From JAHBXL01 sp964409775 (GTDB taxonomy: Bacteria > Planctomycetota > Phycisphaerae > Phycisphaerales > UBA1924), in contig CAYPEI010000003.1 in NCBI GenBank assembly GCA_964409775.1, forward strand, positions 62,001 through 126,000: a DNA stretch of 64,000 nt. The letters run 5' to 3'. Every line of letters starts with the position of its first letter. Position 1 is the first letter of the stretch. The notes beneath the pieces are model-generated. The model ran no database searches, was not told the origin of the DNA, and saw only the letters and a program-made list of their open reading frames with translations. A program made the position numbers and the translations under genes. Of the stretch, positions 1 to 7,774 are shown piece by piece.

Positions 1-1
1 T

Positions 2-478
2 GGAACGAACTACACAAGTGCAACGCCGCAGGCTAATAATTATGGAAACGGCGATGTATTTTGGATTAAAGACAGTCTGACTGGCGAGAAACTATATTAC
101 CTGATATGCCATGTCAAGGTGGATAATGGAACCCGTCGGACGATACTTATTAAAGAACTCTTTTTCAATCCATCAAATGGGAATATTATAGAACTGTTGG
201 AGACCTCCACGGACCCGCGTCGGGATGTTCGGGTGTTCCGCATTCCGGTCTGTCGAGACCACCAAAGTTGCATGTTAGACGTGGATGAGGACGGCATCGT
301 CGGAGTGCCGGATATGTTCGCGTTTCTAAGTGCGTGGTTTGCAGTCACGGGGGGAAATACATGTGCGTCTCTCGGTTGCATTGCCGACTGGGACCGGAGT
401 GGTGTGGTCGATGTTCCGGATATCTTTGCATACCAGTCGAGTTGGTTCGCCGTCGGGGCAGGCAATCCTTGCCCCTGA
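2..478 (+). CDS. C-terminal part of a secreted protein with dockerin-like tag (5' end outside window)
   Basis: The frame is open from the first base of the window to a TGA at 476-478, so this is the 3' part of a larger gene; the first in-frame GTG (119) is unlikely to be the true start. The last ~70 residues hold two copies of an EF-hand/dockerin-like half motif: 'DVDEDGIVGVPDMFAFLSAW' and, after a short Cys-containing linker, 'DWDRSGVVDVPDIFAYQSSW'. The same tag ends four other proteins in this window, all with N-terminal secretion signals where the start is visible. Family knowledge: such GC-type dockerin-like tails are common in Phycisphaerae and are thought to sort or anchor exported proteins. 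The upstream visible part (about 90 residues) gives no recognisable domain. Base composition is less GC-rich than most neighbours. Confidence 0.8.
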   Translation, partial: GTNYTSATPQANNYGNGDVFWIKDSLTGEKLYYLICHVKVDNGTRRTILIKELFFNPSNGNIIELLETSTDPRRDVRVFRIPVCRDHQSCMLDVDEDGIVGVPDMFAFLSAWFAVTGGNTCASLGCIADWDRSGVVDVPDIFAYQSSWFAVGAGNPCP

Positions 479-605
479 ATGGCGATCCATCGCGAGATGC
501 TTAGCCGTTAGACAGAGGTAACCAGGCTGTTTTTTCCGAAAGTCGCTACTGGTGATTGTCGCTGCATTTGTTAGTCCACGGGCATGTGAGCTTGGCCGTT
601 AAAGC

Positions 606-1613
606 GTGCGGTATTTGCGATCATCGCTCCACAGATCTCTGTGTGCGTGGTGGGCTACAATTCAAGCAGGGTTACTTTTGAATTTCTGGAGGATGTTTTT
701 GTTCCGAACCTCTTTTGCCCGTGCCCGCCGATTGGCTTACCTGAAGCTCGGCGTACCCGCCTCATTTACGACCCTGCTTCGTTACGATGCGCTGCCTCGC
801 CCGCACTACGCCTACGGCGTGTATCAGGCCGCGCTCCAGGCGCGTGCCCTCGGGCTCCCCGCGATCTCGGCGATCGAGTTCGGCGTCGCGGGCGGTCAGG
901 GACTCATCGAGCTTGAGCGTGTCGGCGATCTGGTAAAGGCCGAAACCGGCGTCGATGTCCGCGTCTACGGCTTCGGGCTCGCCAAGGGCATGCCGGTTCC
1001 GATTGATCATCGCGACATGTCCTACGTCTGGGCGCCCGGCCTGTTCAAGATGCCGCTCAAGCGCATCCGCTCCCAGTTGAAGCGCGGCGAACTGGTCCTC
1101 GGCGATGTCCGAAATACCGTGCCGAACTTCCGCGAAAAGTTCAACCCGCCGCCGATCGGCTTCGTCGCGTTCGATCTCGACTACCACTCGTCAACGGTGG
1201 CCGCGTTCGGTCTCTTCGACGGCGAAACCGCGGCCATTCTTCCACGTGTCTTCTGCTACTTCGACGACATCATCGGCGACGATGCAGAGCTGCACGGGCC
1301 GTTCGCCGGCGAGCTCGCCGCGATCGAGGACTTCAATCGCGACCATAACAGCCGCAAAATCTCCGCGATCTTCGGCTTGCGACACAAGCGGTTGGTGCCC
1401 TCGTGGTGGAACGACGTGATGTTTGTGATGCACGCCTTCGATCATCCGCAGTACAACACGTACATCAATCCGCGATGGAAAGCACCCGCTGCGAAAGCCG
1501 ACACGAAGCCTGAAGTTGTGGTGCGTGCCGGGCTGAATGGAACGCCATGCAGGGCGGGGCCTACTTCTTCAACGCCCGCACACACCCCAGCACCATCAGC
1601 ACCATCCCGCTGA
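606..1613 (+). CDS. Conserved protein of unknown function with methyltransferase-like motif
   Basis: A protein of up to 335 residues that I cannot name. The segment 'AIEFGVAGGQGLIELE' resembles the glycine-rich SAM-binding loop of class I methyltransferases of the macrocin O-methyltransferase type, and a later stretch 'FVAFDLDYHSSTVAAF' with 'YFDDIIGD' has the acidic, metal-site-like look of those enzymes; both are suggestive only. The GTG start at 606 gives the longest reading; an ATG at 693 (MFLFRTSF...) is an alternative, although the GGAGG there abuts the codon. The last ~17 codons overlap the convergent gene at 1561-1860, and the Pro/Ser/Thr-rich tail may be non-conserved. It stands alone between a dockerin-tagged protein and a convergent membrane protein. 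Confidence 0.6.
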   Translation: MRYLRSSLHRSLCAWWATIQAGLLLNFWRMFLFRTSFARARRLAYLKLGVPASFTTLLRYDALPRPHYAYGVYQAALQARALGLPAISAIEFGVAGGQGLIELERVGDLVKAETGVDVRVYGFGLAKGMPVPIDHRDMSYVWAPGLFKMPLKRIRSQLKRGELVLGDVRNTVPNFREKFNPPPIGFVAFDLDYHSSTVAAFGLFDGETAAILPRVFCYFDDIIGDDAELHGPFAGELAAIEDFNRDHNSRKISAIFGLRHKRLVPSWWNDVMFVMHAFDHPQYNTYINPRWKAPAAKADTKPEVVVRAGLNGTPCRAGPTSSTPAHTPAPSAPSR

Positions 1614-1860
1614 GGATGCCTAGCACAGCGAACCCCGCAACCGCGCCAAAGAGTGCGCCAAGCCAATCCATGTACGCGTACCCCGCCCCCGCGCCGACCA
1701 GAGCGCCGACCGTGACGCACGAACCCTGGAAGATGTAGTCGAACTTGCGGAACGATGGAACCATTCCCACCGTTTCCGCAACGCGGTTGTACGTCTCAAA
1801 GCCGTCGATGCTCTTCGCAGGCTTCTGAAGCGGGCCGGGTTCGACGGGAGGAGTCGTCAT
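1561..1860 (-). CDS. Small membrane protein, unknown function
   Basis: A 99-residue protein with a soluble N-terminal ~48 residues followed by two closely spaced hydrophobic segments rich in Gly/Ala/Val (about residues 48-66 and 70-92) and a basic end 'RALKK', so it is probably a two-pass inner-membrane protein. ATG start at 1860. It converges with and overlaps the 3' end of the gene at 606-1613 by about 50 bases. No family recognised. Reading-frame quality and hydrophobicity pattern support a real gene, but its function cannot be inferred from the neighbours. Confidence 0.6.
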   Translation of the reverse strand: MTTPPVEPGPLQKPAKSIDGFETYNRVAETVGMVPSFRKFDYIFQGSCVTVGALVGAGAGYAYMDWLGALFGAVAGFAVLGILSGMVLMVLGCVRALKK

Positions 1861-1877
1861 AGCGGCAGTTTACCGTG

Positions 1878-1927
1878 GCATGGGCATCTTGCCCATGCTG
1901 AACAATGCACGGGCAGGATGCCCGTGT
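1878..1927. repeat. Inverted pair of REP-like palindromes
   Basis: Two 21-base imperfect palindromes, 1878-1898 (GCATGGGCATCTTGCCCATGC) and 1907-1927, with the second in opposite orientation (core GGGCAGGATGCCC against GGGCATCTTGCCC). They sit just 3' of the RAYT pseudogene and match the unit found repeatedly on its other side (2671-2842). An inverted pair of REPs is the BIME arrangement known from REP/RAYT systems. Confidence 0.8.
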
Positions 1928-1963
1928 CATAAAGTCGGGGAGCGTGGCCAACCGAACACTTCC

Positions 1964-2650
1964 TCAGGCGTCTACCGACGCTCGGCCCTGTCTGGGTTCG
2001 TCTGCGCCGCCAACTGTGTTGGTGCCCATGACATCCCTTTGCCCGACCCAACTCCAGTTCACGAGCCCCGCACGGATCGGATTCAGCATGAAGTAGCGAA
2101 TCTGTCTGAGGAGGTCGGTCCGATCCCGGATCAAATGGTCGTAGTACTCCGATTGCCAAAACGGTCCATGGCGGCCGATGGATTGGTTCGCCCGAAGCGA
2201 AGTGAAGCTCTTCCACGAGTGCAAAATGCCCGGCAACGGATGTTGCTCCGCAGGCTGAACGACAACATGCACATGATTCGGCATGATGCACTACGCGATG
2301 AGGCGGTACCGCACGGCATCAAAGTGAAGCAGTGCGCGGTGCACAAGTTCCGCGATCTCAGGTCGTCTCATCCAGCAGCTCCCGATTCCTGCGTCGAGGT
2401 ACTTGTCCACCCGCGCGGAATGAAGCTCGTCGAGTCGACCGAGTTCATGGGATGAGAGTGGGCGACCAAGGCTCGCTGCTCGGCGAACGATGTGATCACG
2501 TTCGGCGATCCACGCGTTCAGGACGCCTTGCGGCAGGCTGTCAGCGAGGCGAAAAGTCACCGCATAGGTCGCACCTTCACGCGTCCAATGCGGCAGGTTC
2601 GCTCCCTGCCGCTTGGTGAGTTCGGCTCGTTGGACCACGCGATCGCTCAC
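1964..2650 (-). pseudogene. REP-associated tyrosine transposase (RAYT), interrupted by an in-frame TAG
   Basis: Members of this IS200/IS605-like Y1 family cut and join single-stranded REP DNA. From a GTG at about 2650 the frame reads 'NLPHWTREGATYAVTFRLAD', characteristic of RAYT N-termini, through to '...AVRYRLIA', then TAG at 2293-2291, then resumes in the same frame with 'CIMPNHVHVVVQ' and ends at 1964 after 'YFMLNPIRAGLV'. The HUH motif (HVH) and the Tyr-containing 'YFMLNP' segment lie after the stop. In intact homologues this position usually carries Trp, as in 'LHAWVVMPNHVHV', so a single TGG-to-TAG change explains the break. No other frame shift is needed. The locus is flanked on both sides by REP-like palindromes. 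Probably inactive unless the amber codon is read through. Confidence 0.8.
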
Positions 2651-2670
2651 GGCATCAGAATACCTCACGG

Positions 2671-2842
2671 TGGCAGGGCCATCTTGGCCGCGCCTTCTGC
2701 CTTCGTGGCACGGGCATCCTGCCCGTGCAAAGAGATGCGGAAGTTGTCCGAGCCAGGCGTCGTCAGCGTAGCCATGCCTCCTGCCTTCGTAGCACTGACA
2801 TCCTGCCCGCGCAAAGACAGCGCACGGGCAAGATGCCCGTGC
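2671..2842. repeat. Cluster of REP-like palindromes
   Basis: Four related units: a degenerate copy at about 2671-2693, a good copy at 2708-2728 (GCACGGGCATCCTGCCCGTGC), a decayed copy at 2792-2812, and an inverted copy at 2822-2842 (core GGGCAAGATGCCC). The second and third share a longer context, 'CTGCCTTCGT(G/A)GCAC...GCAAAGA', so they are direct repeats of a unit larger than the palindrome. The cluster fills the gap between the RAYT pseudogene and atoE. Translated, these elements give spurious 'HGQDAR' and 'CPCHE' peptides. Confidence 0.8.
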
Positions 2843-2862
2843 CACGCGCGTAGGCTTCCCCC

Positions 2863-4329
2863 ATGATCACATCGATCAGCCGCCTTGGCCTCCGCATCTG
2901 CGACATTTTCCGCCGCACCGCCCCCGATCCGTTCGTGCTGGCGGTGCTGCTCACGTTGTTCACCGCCGCGCTCGCCATTCTGCTGGGGTTCCCGGCCGCC
3001 GGAAGCACGCCGCGGCCGGAGCTTGCCGAGCGGGCCGGTCGGCTGCTCGATTCCTGGGGCGGGATCGAACGCCTTCCCAGCGGCGCGGCCAGAGAAGCCG
3101 CTTCGCTCGGCCTCTGGACCCTCCTCGGCTTCGCCATGCAGATGTGCCTTGTGCTGGTGACGGGCCACGCCCTCGCCTCCAGCCGGCCCATCCGCCGGAT
3201 CATCGACGCACTCGCCTCGATCCCGCGCTCGTGCGCCCAGGCCGCCGCGCTCGTCGCCTTCGCCGCCTGCTCCGCCGCGATCCTCAACTGGGGCCTCGGA
3301 CTCATCGTCGGCGCACTCCTCGCCCGCGAAGTCGGTCGCTCCATGGCCCGCCGCGGCATCCCCGTCCACTACCCGCTGCTCTGCGCCGCCGGGTACACCG
3401 GCCTCATGGTCTGGCACGGCGGGCTCTCCGGCTCCGCTCCCCTCAGCATGACCACCCGCGCCGGCATCGAGAAAGTCTCGCCGCAACTCGCAGCACAACT
3501 CGGCGACAAGGTCATGCCCCTGACCGAGACGCTGTTCTCAACCTCCAACCTCATCATCACGCTGGGGCTCGTTGTGCTTGTGCCGGCGGTGAGCGCGTTG
3601 CTCGCGCCAAAGGCCGCGGCGGAGATGACGCCCTGTGCATTGTCCACAGAGCCGGCCTCCGCTGCCGCAAGCCCTCTCACTTCCTCGGCAGGCGCCCGCC
3701 CCGGCGCACTCCCCGAATGGCTGGAAACCTCGCCCGTGATCGTCTGGCTCCTCGCCGCGGCAGTACTTGCCGTCATCTGGCGCTACAGCGCGGGCGCGGG
3801 ACTCGCCTCACTCAGCCTCAACCACATCAACGGGGGAATGCTCGCGCTCGGGCTGATCTTCCACGGCTCGGCACGCTCATACGTCGCGGCGGTCGATGAA
3901 GCCGCCCGCGGGTGCGGCGGCATCGTCATCCAGTTCCCGCTGTATGCCGGGATCATGGCGATGATGCAGGCCTCCGGCCTCGTGCGAATGCTCGCCGATT
4001 CGTTCGTCGCGATGTCCACACCCACCACGCTGCCGCTCTTCACCTTCATCTCCGGCGGCATCATCAACCTCTTCGTCCCCAGCGGCGGCGGGCAGTGGGC
4101 CGTGCAGGGCCCCATCGCCATGCAGTCCGGCATGGAGTCGGGCGTGCCGCTGGGCAAGATGGTGATGTCGGTGGCCTACGGCGACCAACTCACCAACATG
4201 CTCCAGCCCTTCTGGGCGCTGCCGCTGCTGGCGATCACCGGCGTGAAGGCGCGAGAGATCGTCGGCTACACCGCGCTGATCATGCTCGCCGGCGCGGCGT
4301 GGATCGGGCTCTGGCTTGTGCTGCTCTGA
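2863..4329 (+). CDS. atoE: Short-chain fatty acid transporter, AtoE family
   Basis: A 488-residue polytopic inner-membrane protein of the short-chain fatty acid transporter family (AtoE), which moves acetoacetate/butyrate-type acids. Many hydrophobic segments are visible from residue ~20 to the C-terminus. Family hallmarks are seen in the last third: 'QFPLYAGIMAMMQASGL', 'ISGGIINLFVPSGGGQWAVQ' and 'YGDQLTNMLQPFWALPLL'. It is longer than E. coli AtoE (about 440) because of a Pro/Ala/Ser-rich cytoplasmic-like loop at about residues 250-290. The ATG at 2863 lies directly after the REP cluster and has no strong ribosome site. Only 2 bases separate its stop from the convergent DUF2752 gene. No CoA-transferase genes adjoin it, but a 3-hydroxybutyryl-CoA dehydrogenase occurs at 32.2 kb. 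Confidence 0.9.
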   Translation: MITSISRLGLRICDIFRRTAPDPFVLAVLLTLFTAALAILLGFPAAGSTPRPELAERAGRLLDSWGGIERLPSGAAREAASLGLWTLLGFAMQMCLVLVTGHALASSRPIRRIIDALASIPRSCAQAAALVAFAACSAAILNWGLGLIVGALLAREVGRSMARRGIPVHYPLLCAAGYTGLMVWHGGLSGSAPLSMTTRAGIEKVSPQLAAQLGDKVMPLTETLFSTSNLIITLGLVVLVPAVSALLAPKAAAEMTPCALSTEPASAAASPLTSSAGARPGALPEWLETSPVIVWLLAAAVLAVIWRYSAGAGLASLSLNHINGGMLALGLIFHGSARSYVAAVDEAARGCGGIVIQFPLYAGIMAMMQASGLVRMLADSFVAMSTPTTLPLFTFISGGIINLFVPSGGGQWAVQGPIAMQSGMESGVPLGKMVMSVAYGDQLTNMLQPFWALPLLAITGVKAREIVGYTALIMLAGAAWIGLWLVLL

Positions 4330-4331
4330 CG

Positions 4332-4778
4332 TCAGACCTCGCCGCGTCCAAACCGCCACAGCACATAACCCCAGTTCGCCGCGACCATGATCAGCAGGAC
4401 CGCCAGTTGCACACGCGGGTGCACCCGGCCGCGCTCGCCGCCGGGCGGCACCAGCACCCACCACATCACCAGCAGGGGGGCGCCCACGACCAGCGCTGTC
4501 GCCAGCGGGTTGAGTTGCACCGCTCCCACGACATCCCCGCCCGCCAGCCGCATCGCCGCGCGAGTCCCGCCGCACGTCGCGCACGGATACCCCGTGACCC
4601 GCCGGAACATGCACATCGCCACGTCCCGGCCCGTTGATCTCAAGGCCAGCCATGCCAGCACGACCAGCCCCGTCCACAGCACACCGACCAGCAACGCCGC
4701 GGCGGTCACGCCCCGTGCCTCCAGCCGCGACCATGCCGTCCTGAACATCCCGCCGCGCACGCCCGCCTCGCTGGTCAT
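4332..4778 (-). CDS. DUF2752 membrane protein
   Basis: A 148-residue protein of the DUF2752 family. The diagnostic motif 'GYPCATCGGTRAAMRL' (CxxCGxTRA) is at about residues 60-75, followed by 'LNPLA', both typical. Three hydrophobic segments (about 24-46, 86-106, 122-140) indicate an inner-membrane protein; biochemical function of the family is unknown. The start ATG (4778-4776) overlaps the TGA of the upstream DUF4190 gene in an ATGA, which decides the start and implies translational coupling. Last gene of a three-gene minus-strand operon (5525 to 4332). A much longer upstream extension of this frame is antisense-like and is rejected. Confidence 0.85.
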   Translation of the reverse strand: MTSEAGVRGGMFRTAWSRLEARGVTAAALLVGVLWTGLVVLAWLALRSTGRDVAMCMFRRVTGYPCATCGGTRAAMRLAGGDVVGAVQLNPLATALVVGAPLLVMWWVLVPPGGERGRVHPRVQLAVLLIMVAANWGYVLWRFGRGEV

Positions 4779-5155
4779 CGACCGCCGGGAGAAGTGGTCG
4801 TCGCACCGCCCGATGAACGCGATGCCCCGTGCGCAGCGCCGCTCGCCCCGGCCACGCCGGCGCCGATCACGAACACGATGATGCACAGGTACAGCAGCCC
4901 GAAGAGCAGTTGAAGGCACAGAAGCACCGTCCCGATGATGCCCAGCACCCAGCCTGCCTGTGTCATCCCTCGGCCCGCGGGGTCCATCTGCCCGGCATCC
5001 ATCGCCCGCATGTCGTTCCGGCCCATGACCATCGCGATCACACCGCAGATCGCGCAGAGCATCAATCCCAGGATGCCCAGCGTCAGCACCATCGCCGCGC
5101 GATGCGGCGCGAGGTGCCGAAGTTCGCCGGGGTTGACTGGCGGGAATGCACTCAT
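4775..5155 (-). CDS. DUF4190 membrane protein (copy 2)
   Basis: A 126-residue protein of the DUF4190 type: a Pro-rich start, then 'LTLGILGLMLCAICGVIAMV' (TM1), a conserved polar loop with 'GRNDMRAMDAGQMDPAGRGM', and TM2 'AGWVLGIIGTVLL', with a third hydrophobic segment and a Gly/Ser tail. The ATG at 5155 is preferred to the GTG two codons earlier. It is clearly paralogous to the gene at 5205-5525 (same loop: 'MGxxDxRxMxAGxMDxxGxGMTxAG'). Its stop overlaps the DUF2752 start. Function unknown; DUF4190 proteins are often found next to other small membrane proteins. Confidence 0.85.
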   Translation of the reverse strand: MSAFPPVNPGELRHLAPHRAAMVLTLGILGLMLCAICGVIAMVMGRNDMRAMDAGQMDPAGRGMTQAGWVLGIIGTVLLCLQLLFGLLYLCIIVFVIGAGVAGASGAAHGASRSSGGATTTSPGGR

Positions 5156-5204
5156 GCACACGCTCGTGGCACGGGATGGCCGGACGATCCGCGAACCGGT
5201 CGAT

Positions 5205-5525
5205 TCACGGGTGGCCCGAGCCGCTCGCCGCCGCCGCGCCGCCGGCGACGATCGCGATCAGCAGAATGATGATGTTGAAGACCAGATAGATTCCCCACAG
5301 GATCACACCGATCATCCCGCAGATCTTCCCGGCCTTGGTCATGCCCTCGCCGGTCTTGTCCATCCGCCCGGCCTGCATCTCCCGAAGGTCGGAGTTGCCC
5401 ATGACCCACGCGACAATCCCGCAGATCGCGCACAGCACGATCCCCAGAATTCCGAGCACGAGAATCATCACGCCGCGGTGGGGGCGGACCATGGGGTTGG
5501 GCATCGTCGGTGGCATCTGAGACAT
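5205..5525 (-). CDS. DUF4190 membrane protein (copy 1)
   Basis: A 106-residue paralogue of the next gene. N-terminal 'MPPTMPNPMVRPHRGVM', TM1 'LGILGIVLCAICGIVAWVMG', loop 'NSDLREMQAGRMDKTGEGM', TM2 'AGKICGMIGVILWGIYLVF', then a hydrophobic run and Gly/Ala/Ser tail. ATG at 5525 is preceded on the minus strand by 'CTGGAG' at suitable distance, so this is the probable first gene of the operon. The 49-base gap to the next gene is the only spacing in the operon. The pair looks like a tandem duplication, with conserved loop and diverged ends. Confidence 0.85.
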   Translation of the reverse strand: MSQMPPTMPNPMVRPHRGVMILVLGILGIVLCAICGIVAWVMGNSDLREMQAGRMDKTGEGMTKAGKICGMIGVILWGIYLVFNIIILLIAIVAGGAAAASGSGHP

Positions 5526-5640
5526 GTTCGCTCCAGGCGAAAGGCAGTGAGTTCGTTTGTGCGCGCCCCGCAACCGTGCGGGACCCGGCTCCAATGCGAA
5601 CAGATTACCATGAAACCGTCTGTCAAGGGGCTTACCCGCG

Positions 5641-7002
5641 ATGCCCGCCGCCGCCGACCCGATTTCTGTGGAAAACCTCGTCCGGGACGTGCTCCGCGCC
5701 GCTGACCCCGGCCGCCTCGTTCTGGACCACGAGCCCCGCCTGCGCCTCCTCCACGAATGCCGTGTGCTCGCCGTGGGGAAGGCCGCAAGACCCATGGCCG
5801 CCGCCGCGGCTGCCCGTCTGGGCAAACGGCTCGTCGCCGGAGTGGTCATCGCCCCGCAGCCGGGCATTCCGCAGCCCGCCCCCATCCCCGGCTTCGAAGT
5901 TCATGCCGCCGATCATCCCCTCCCCACCGCCCGCAACCTCGCCGCGGCGACTGCCGCCGCCGACCTTGTGCGCACGATCGGGCCCGACCAGTCGCTCCTG
6001 GTGCTGCTCTCGGGCGGAGCATCGGCCCTGCTCACGCTTCCCGCCGCAACCCTCACTCTCGACGATCTCCGCGCTGTCACCGGCGCGCTGCTCCGCGCAG
6101 GCGCGACCATCGACGACCTGAACTGCATCCGTAAGCACTGCGAGCAACTCAAGGGCGGAGGCCTTGCCCGCCTCGCCGTCGAGTCCGGCTGCCGCCGCGT
6201 CGTCTGCCTCATTCTCTCGGATGTGGTCGGCGATCGCCCGGACGTGATCGGCTCCGGACCCACCGCGCCGGATCCCACCACGTATGTCGATGCGCTCGGA
6301 GTCCTGAGTCGCTTCGACCTGCTGGATTCCGCGCCGGCGATCGCCGCGCACCTCCGCGCCGGCGCATCGGGCACGCACGCCGAAACCCTCAAGCCCGGCG
6401 ACCCGATCCTCGCACGCATCGAGAACACGCTCATCGGCAGCAACCAGTTGGCCGTCGATGCCGCCGCGGCCCACCTTCGGAACCTGGGATTCCAGATCGT
6501 CGAAGCCCGCTCGGGTGTGACAGGCGAGGCCCGCGAAGTCGGTTCGAAACTCGCGCAGCGCATCATCAACTCCGAGGCCGTACCGCCGAGCACACACGGC
6601 GCGCCACGCGCCATCGTCTGGGGCGGCGAGACTACCGTCACCGTCCGCGGCACGGGAGCAGGGGGGCGAAACCAGGAACTTGCGCTCGTAGCGGCCATTG
6701 CGCTCGATGGCGTCCCGGGCGGCGTGGTGATTTCATTCGCGACCGACGGCGTAGATGGTGCGTCCGATGCCGCGGGCGCGGTTGTTGATGGGCAGACCGC
6801 CGCCCTGGCTCGTGCTGCCGGTCTCGACCCCGTCGCGGCCCTCGCAAGCAACGACTCCCACGGGTTCTTCGCGCGGCTCGACGTCGCAACCCATGAAAAA
6901 GGCCGGCGGACGCTCATCCGGACCGGCCCAACAGAAACGAATGTCAACGACCTGATGATCGGCCTTGTCGGCAGCCCGGCGCGGCCTCAGTTGCGGCGCT
7001 GA
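5641..7002 (+). CDS. Glycerate 2-kinase (MOFRL family)
   Basis: A 453-residue protein of the GckA/TtuD family (DUF4147 N-terminal domain plus MOFRL C-terminal domain), which phosphorylates D-glycerate at C2 with ATP; older annotations call it hydroxypyruvate reductase. Seen: 'LLVLLSGGASALLTLP' (~residues 119-134), 'NCIRKHCEQLKGGGLA' (~161-176), 'LILSDVVGDRPDVIGSGPT' (~196-214), and the MOFRL part 'GGETTVTVRGTGAGGRNQEL' with 'ATDGVDGASDAAGAVVD'. Length is normal for the family. Cytosolic. Divergent from the DUF4190 operon (115 bases between starts) and overlapping the 3' end of the convergent metallopeptidase by 16 bases. Confidence 0.92.
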   Translation: MPAAADPISVENLVRDVLRAADPGRLVLDHEPRLRLLHECRVLAVGKAARPMAAAAAARLGKRLVAGVVIAPQPGIPQPAPIPGFEVHAADHPLPTARNLAAATAAADLVRTIGPDQSLLVLLSGGASALLTLPAATLTLDDLRAVTGALLRAGATIDDLNCIRKHCEQLKGGGLARLAVESGCRRVVCLILSDVVGDRPDVIGSGPTAPDPTTYVDALGVLSRFDLLDSAPAIAAHLRAGASGTHAETLKPGDPILARIENTLIGSNQLAVDAAAAHLRNLGFQIVEARSGVTGEAREVGSKLAQRIINSEAVPPSTHGAPRAIVWGGETTVTVRGTGAGGRNQELALVAAIALDGVPGGVVISFATDGVDGASDAAGAVVDGQTAALARAAGLDPVAALASNDSHGFFARLDVATHEKGRRTLIRTGPTETNVNDLMIGLVGSPARPQLRR

Positions 7003-7721
7003 TTCAGGATCAGCAGGTAGTACAGGATCGTGCCGATCGTCGAGACCAGCGCGGCGACATACGTCAGCGCCGCGGCGTTCAGCACGCTGTTCATCGCCGC
7101 GGCCTCGCCGCCCGGCGCAACCAGTCCCGTGCTCTGCAGCAGGTCCTTGGCCCGGCGCGAGGCGTCAAACTCCACCGGCAGCGTGATGAGTTGAAACGCC
7201 GCCACCGCGCACAGCCCGACGATCCCGATCAGCATCACCGTCGCCCCGAGTTGGGGGCCGATGATCGCCCACATGAACATGCCGATCATGATCGCGACGT
7301 TCGCCACGTTCGAGCCGACCACCGCCATCGGCACGATCGCACTCCGCAGCGACAGCGGGCCGTAGTGCGTCGCATGCTGGATCGCGTGTCCGACCTCGTG
7401 CGCCGCGATCCCCGCCGCCGCCACCGAGCGGCCGTTGTAAACCTCCTGGCTCAGCCGGAGCATCTTCGCCTTCGGGTCATAGTGGTCGCTCAGCATCCCG
7501 TGCGAAACCTCGATTCCTACGTCGTTGATGTTGAACGCCCGCAGAATCTCCTTCGCCACCTGCGCGCCCGTCATGCCGCTGGATGCAGCGATGCGGCTCG
7601 CGCGGTTGAACGCCGACTTCACGCGGAACTGCGCCCACAGCCCCAAGAGGAGAGGAACGATGATCAGCAGCAGGAACGGGAGCAGCGAGTTGCCGCCGAA
7701 TCCCATGGGGTGAACAGGCAT
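6987..7721 (-). CDS. Neutral zinc metallopeptidase (YugP-like)
   Basis: A 244-residue membrane-associated peptidase of the Zn_peptidase_2 (YugP) family. One TM segment at residues 11-29, then the characteristic 'MTGAQVAKEILRAFNINDVG', the zinc motif 'AAHEVGHAIQHA' (HEVGH, about residues 104-108), and two or three C-terminal hydrophobic segments, including 'LITLPVEFDASRRAK', which is typical of the family. Start ATG at 7721, with upstream minus-strand 'AAGGAG'. Physiological substrate unknown. It lies between the convergent glycerate kinase and the chaperone cluster and is separated from the dnaJ-like gene by 53 bases, so the two may be co-transcribed. Confidence 0.9.
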   Translation of the reverse strand: MPVHPMGFGGNSLLPFLLLIIVPLLLGLWAQFRVKSAFNRASRIAASSGMTGAQVAKEILRAFNINDVGIEVSHGMLSDHYDPKAKMLRLSQEVYNGRSVAAAGIAAHEVGHAIQHATHYGPLSLRSAIVPMAVVGSNVANVAIMIGMFMWAIIGPQLGATVMLIGIVGLCAVAAFQLITLPVEFDASRRAKDLLQSTGLVAPGGEAAAMNSVLNAAALTYVAALVSTIGTILYYLLILNQRRN

Positions 7722-7774
7722 GAACGACTCCTTTCCTTGCGGCGTACCCGTCGCGCCGCGTCATGCAGCAGAAC

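Noticed and set aside
2665..3498. Minus-strand ORF with 'HGQDAR' peptides over the start of atoE
   Set aside because: Antisense shadow running into REP palindromes; such peptides are artefacts of the repeat.
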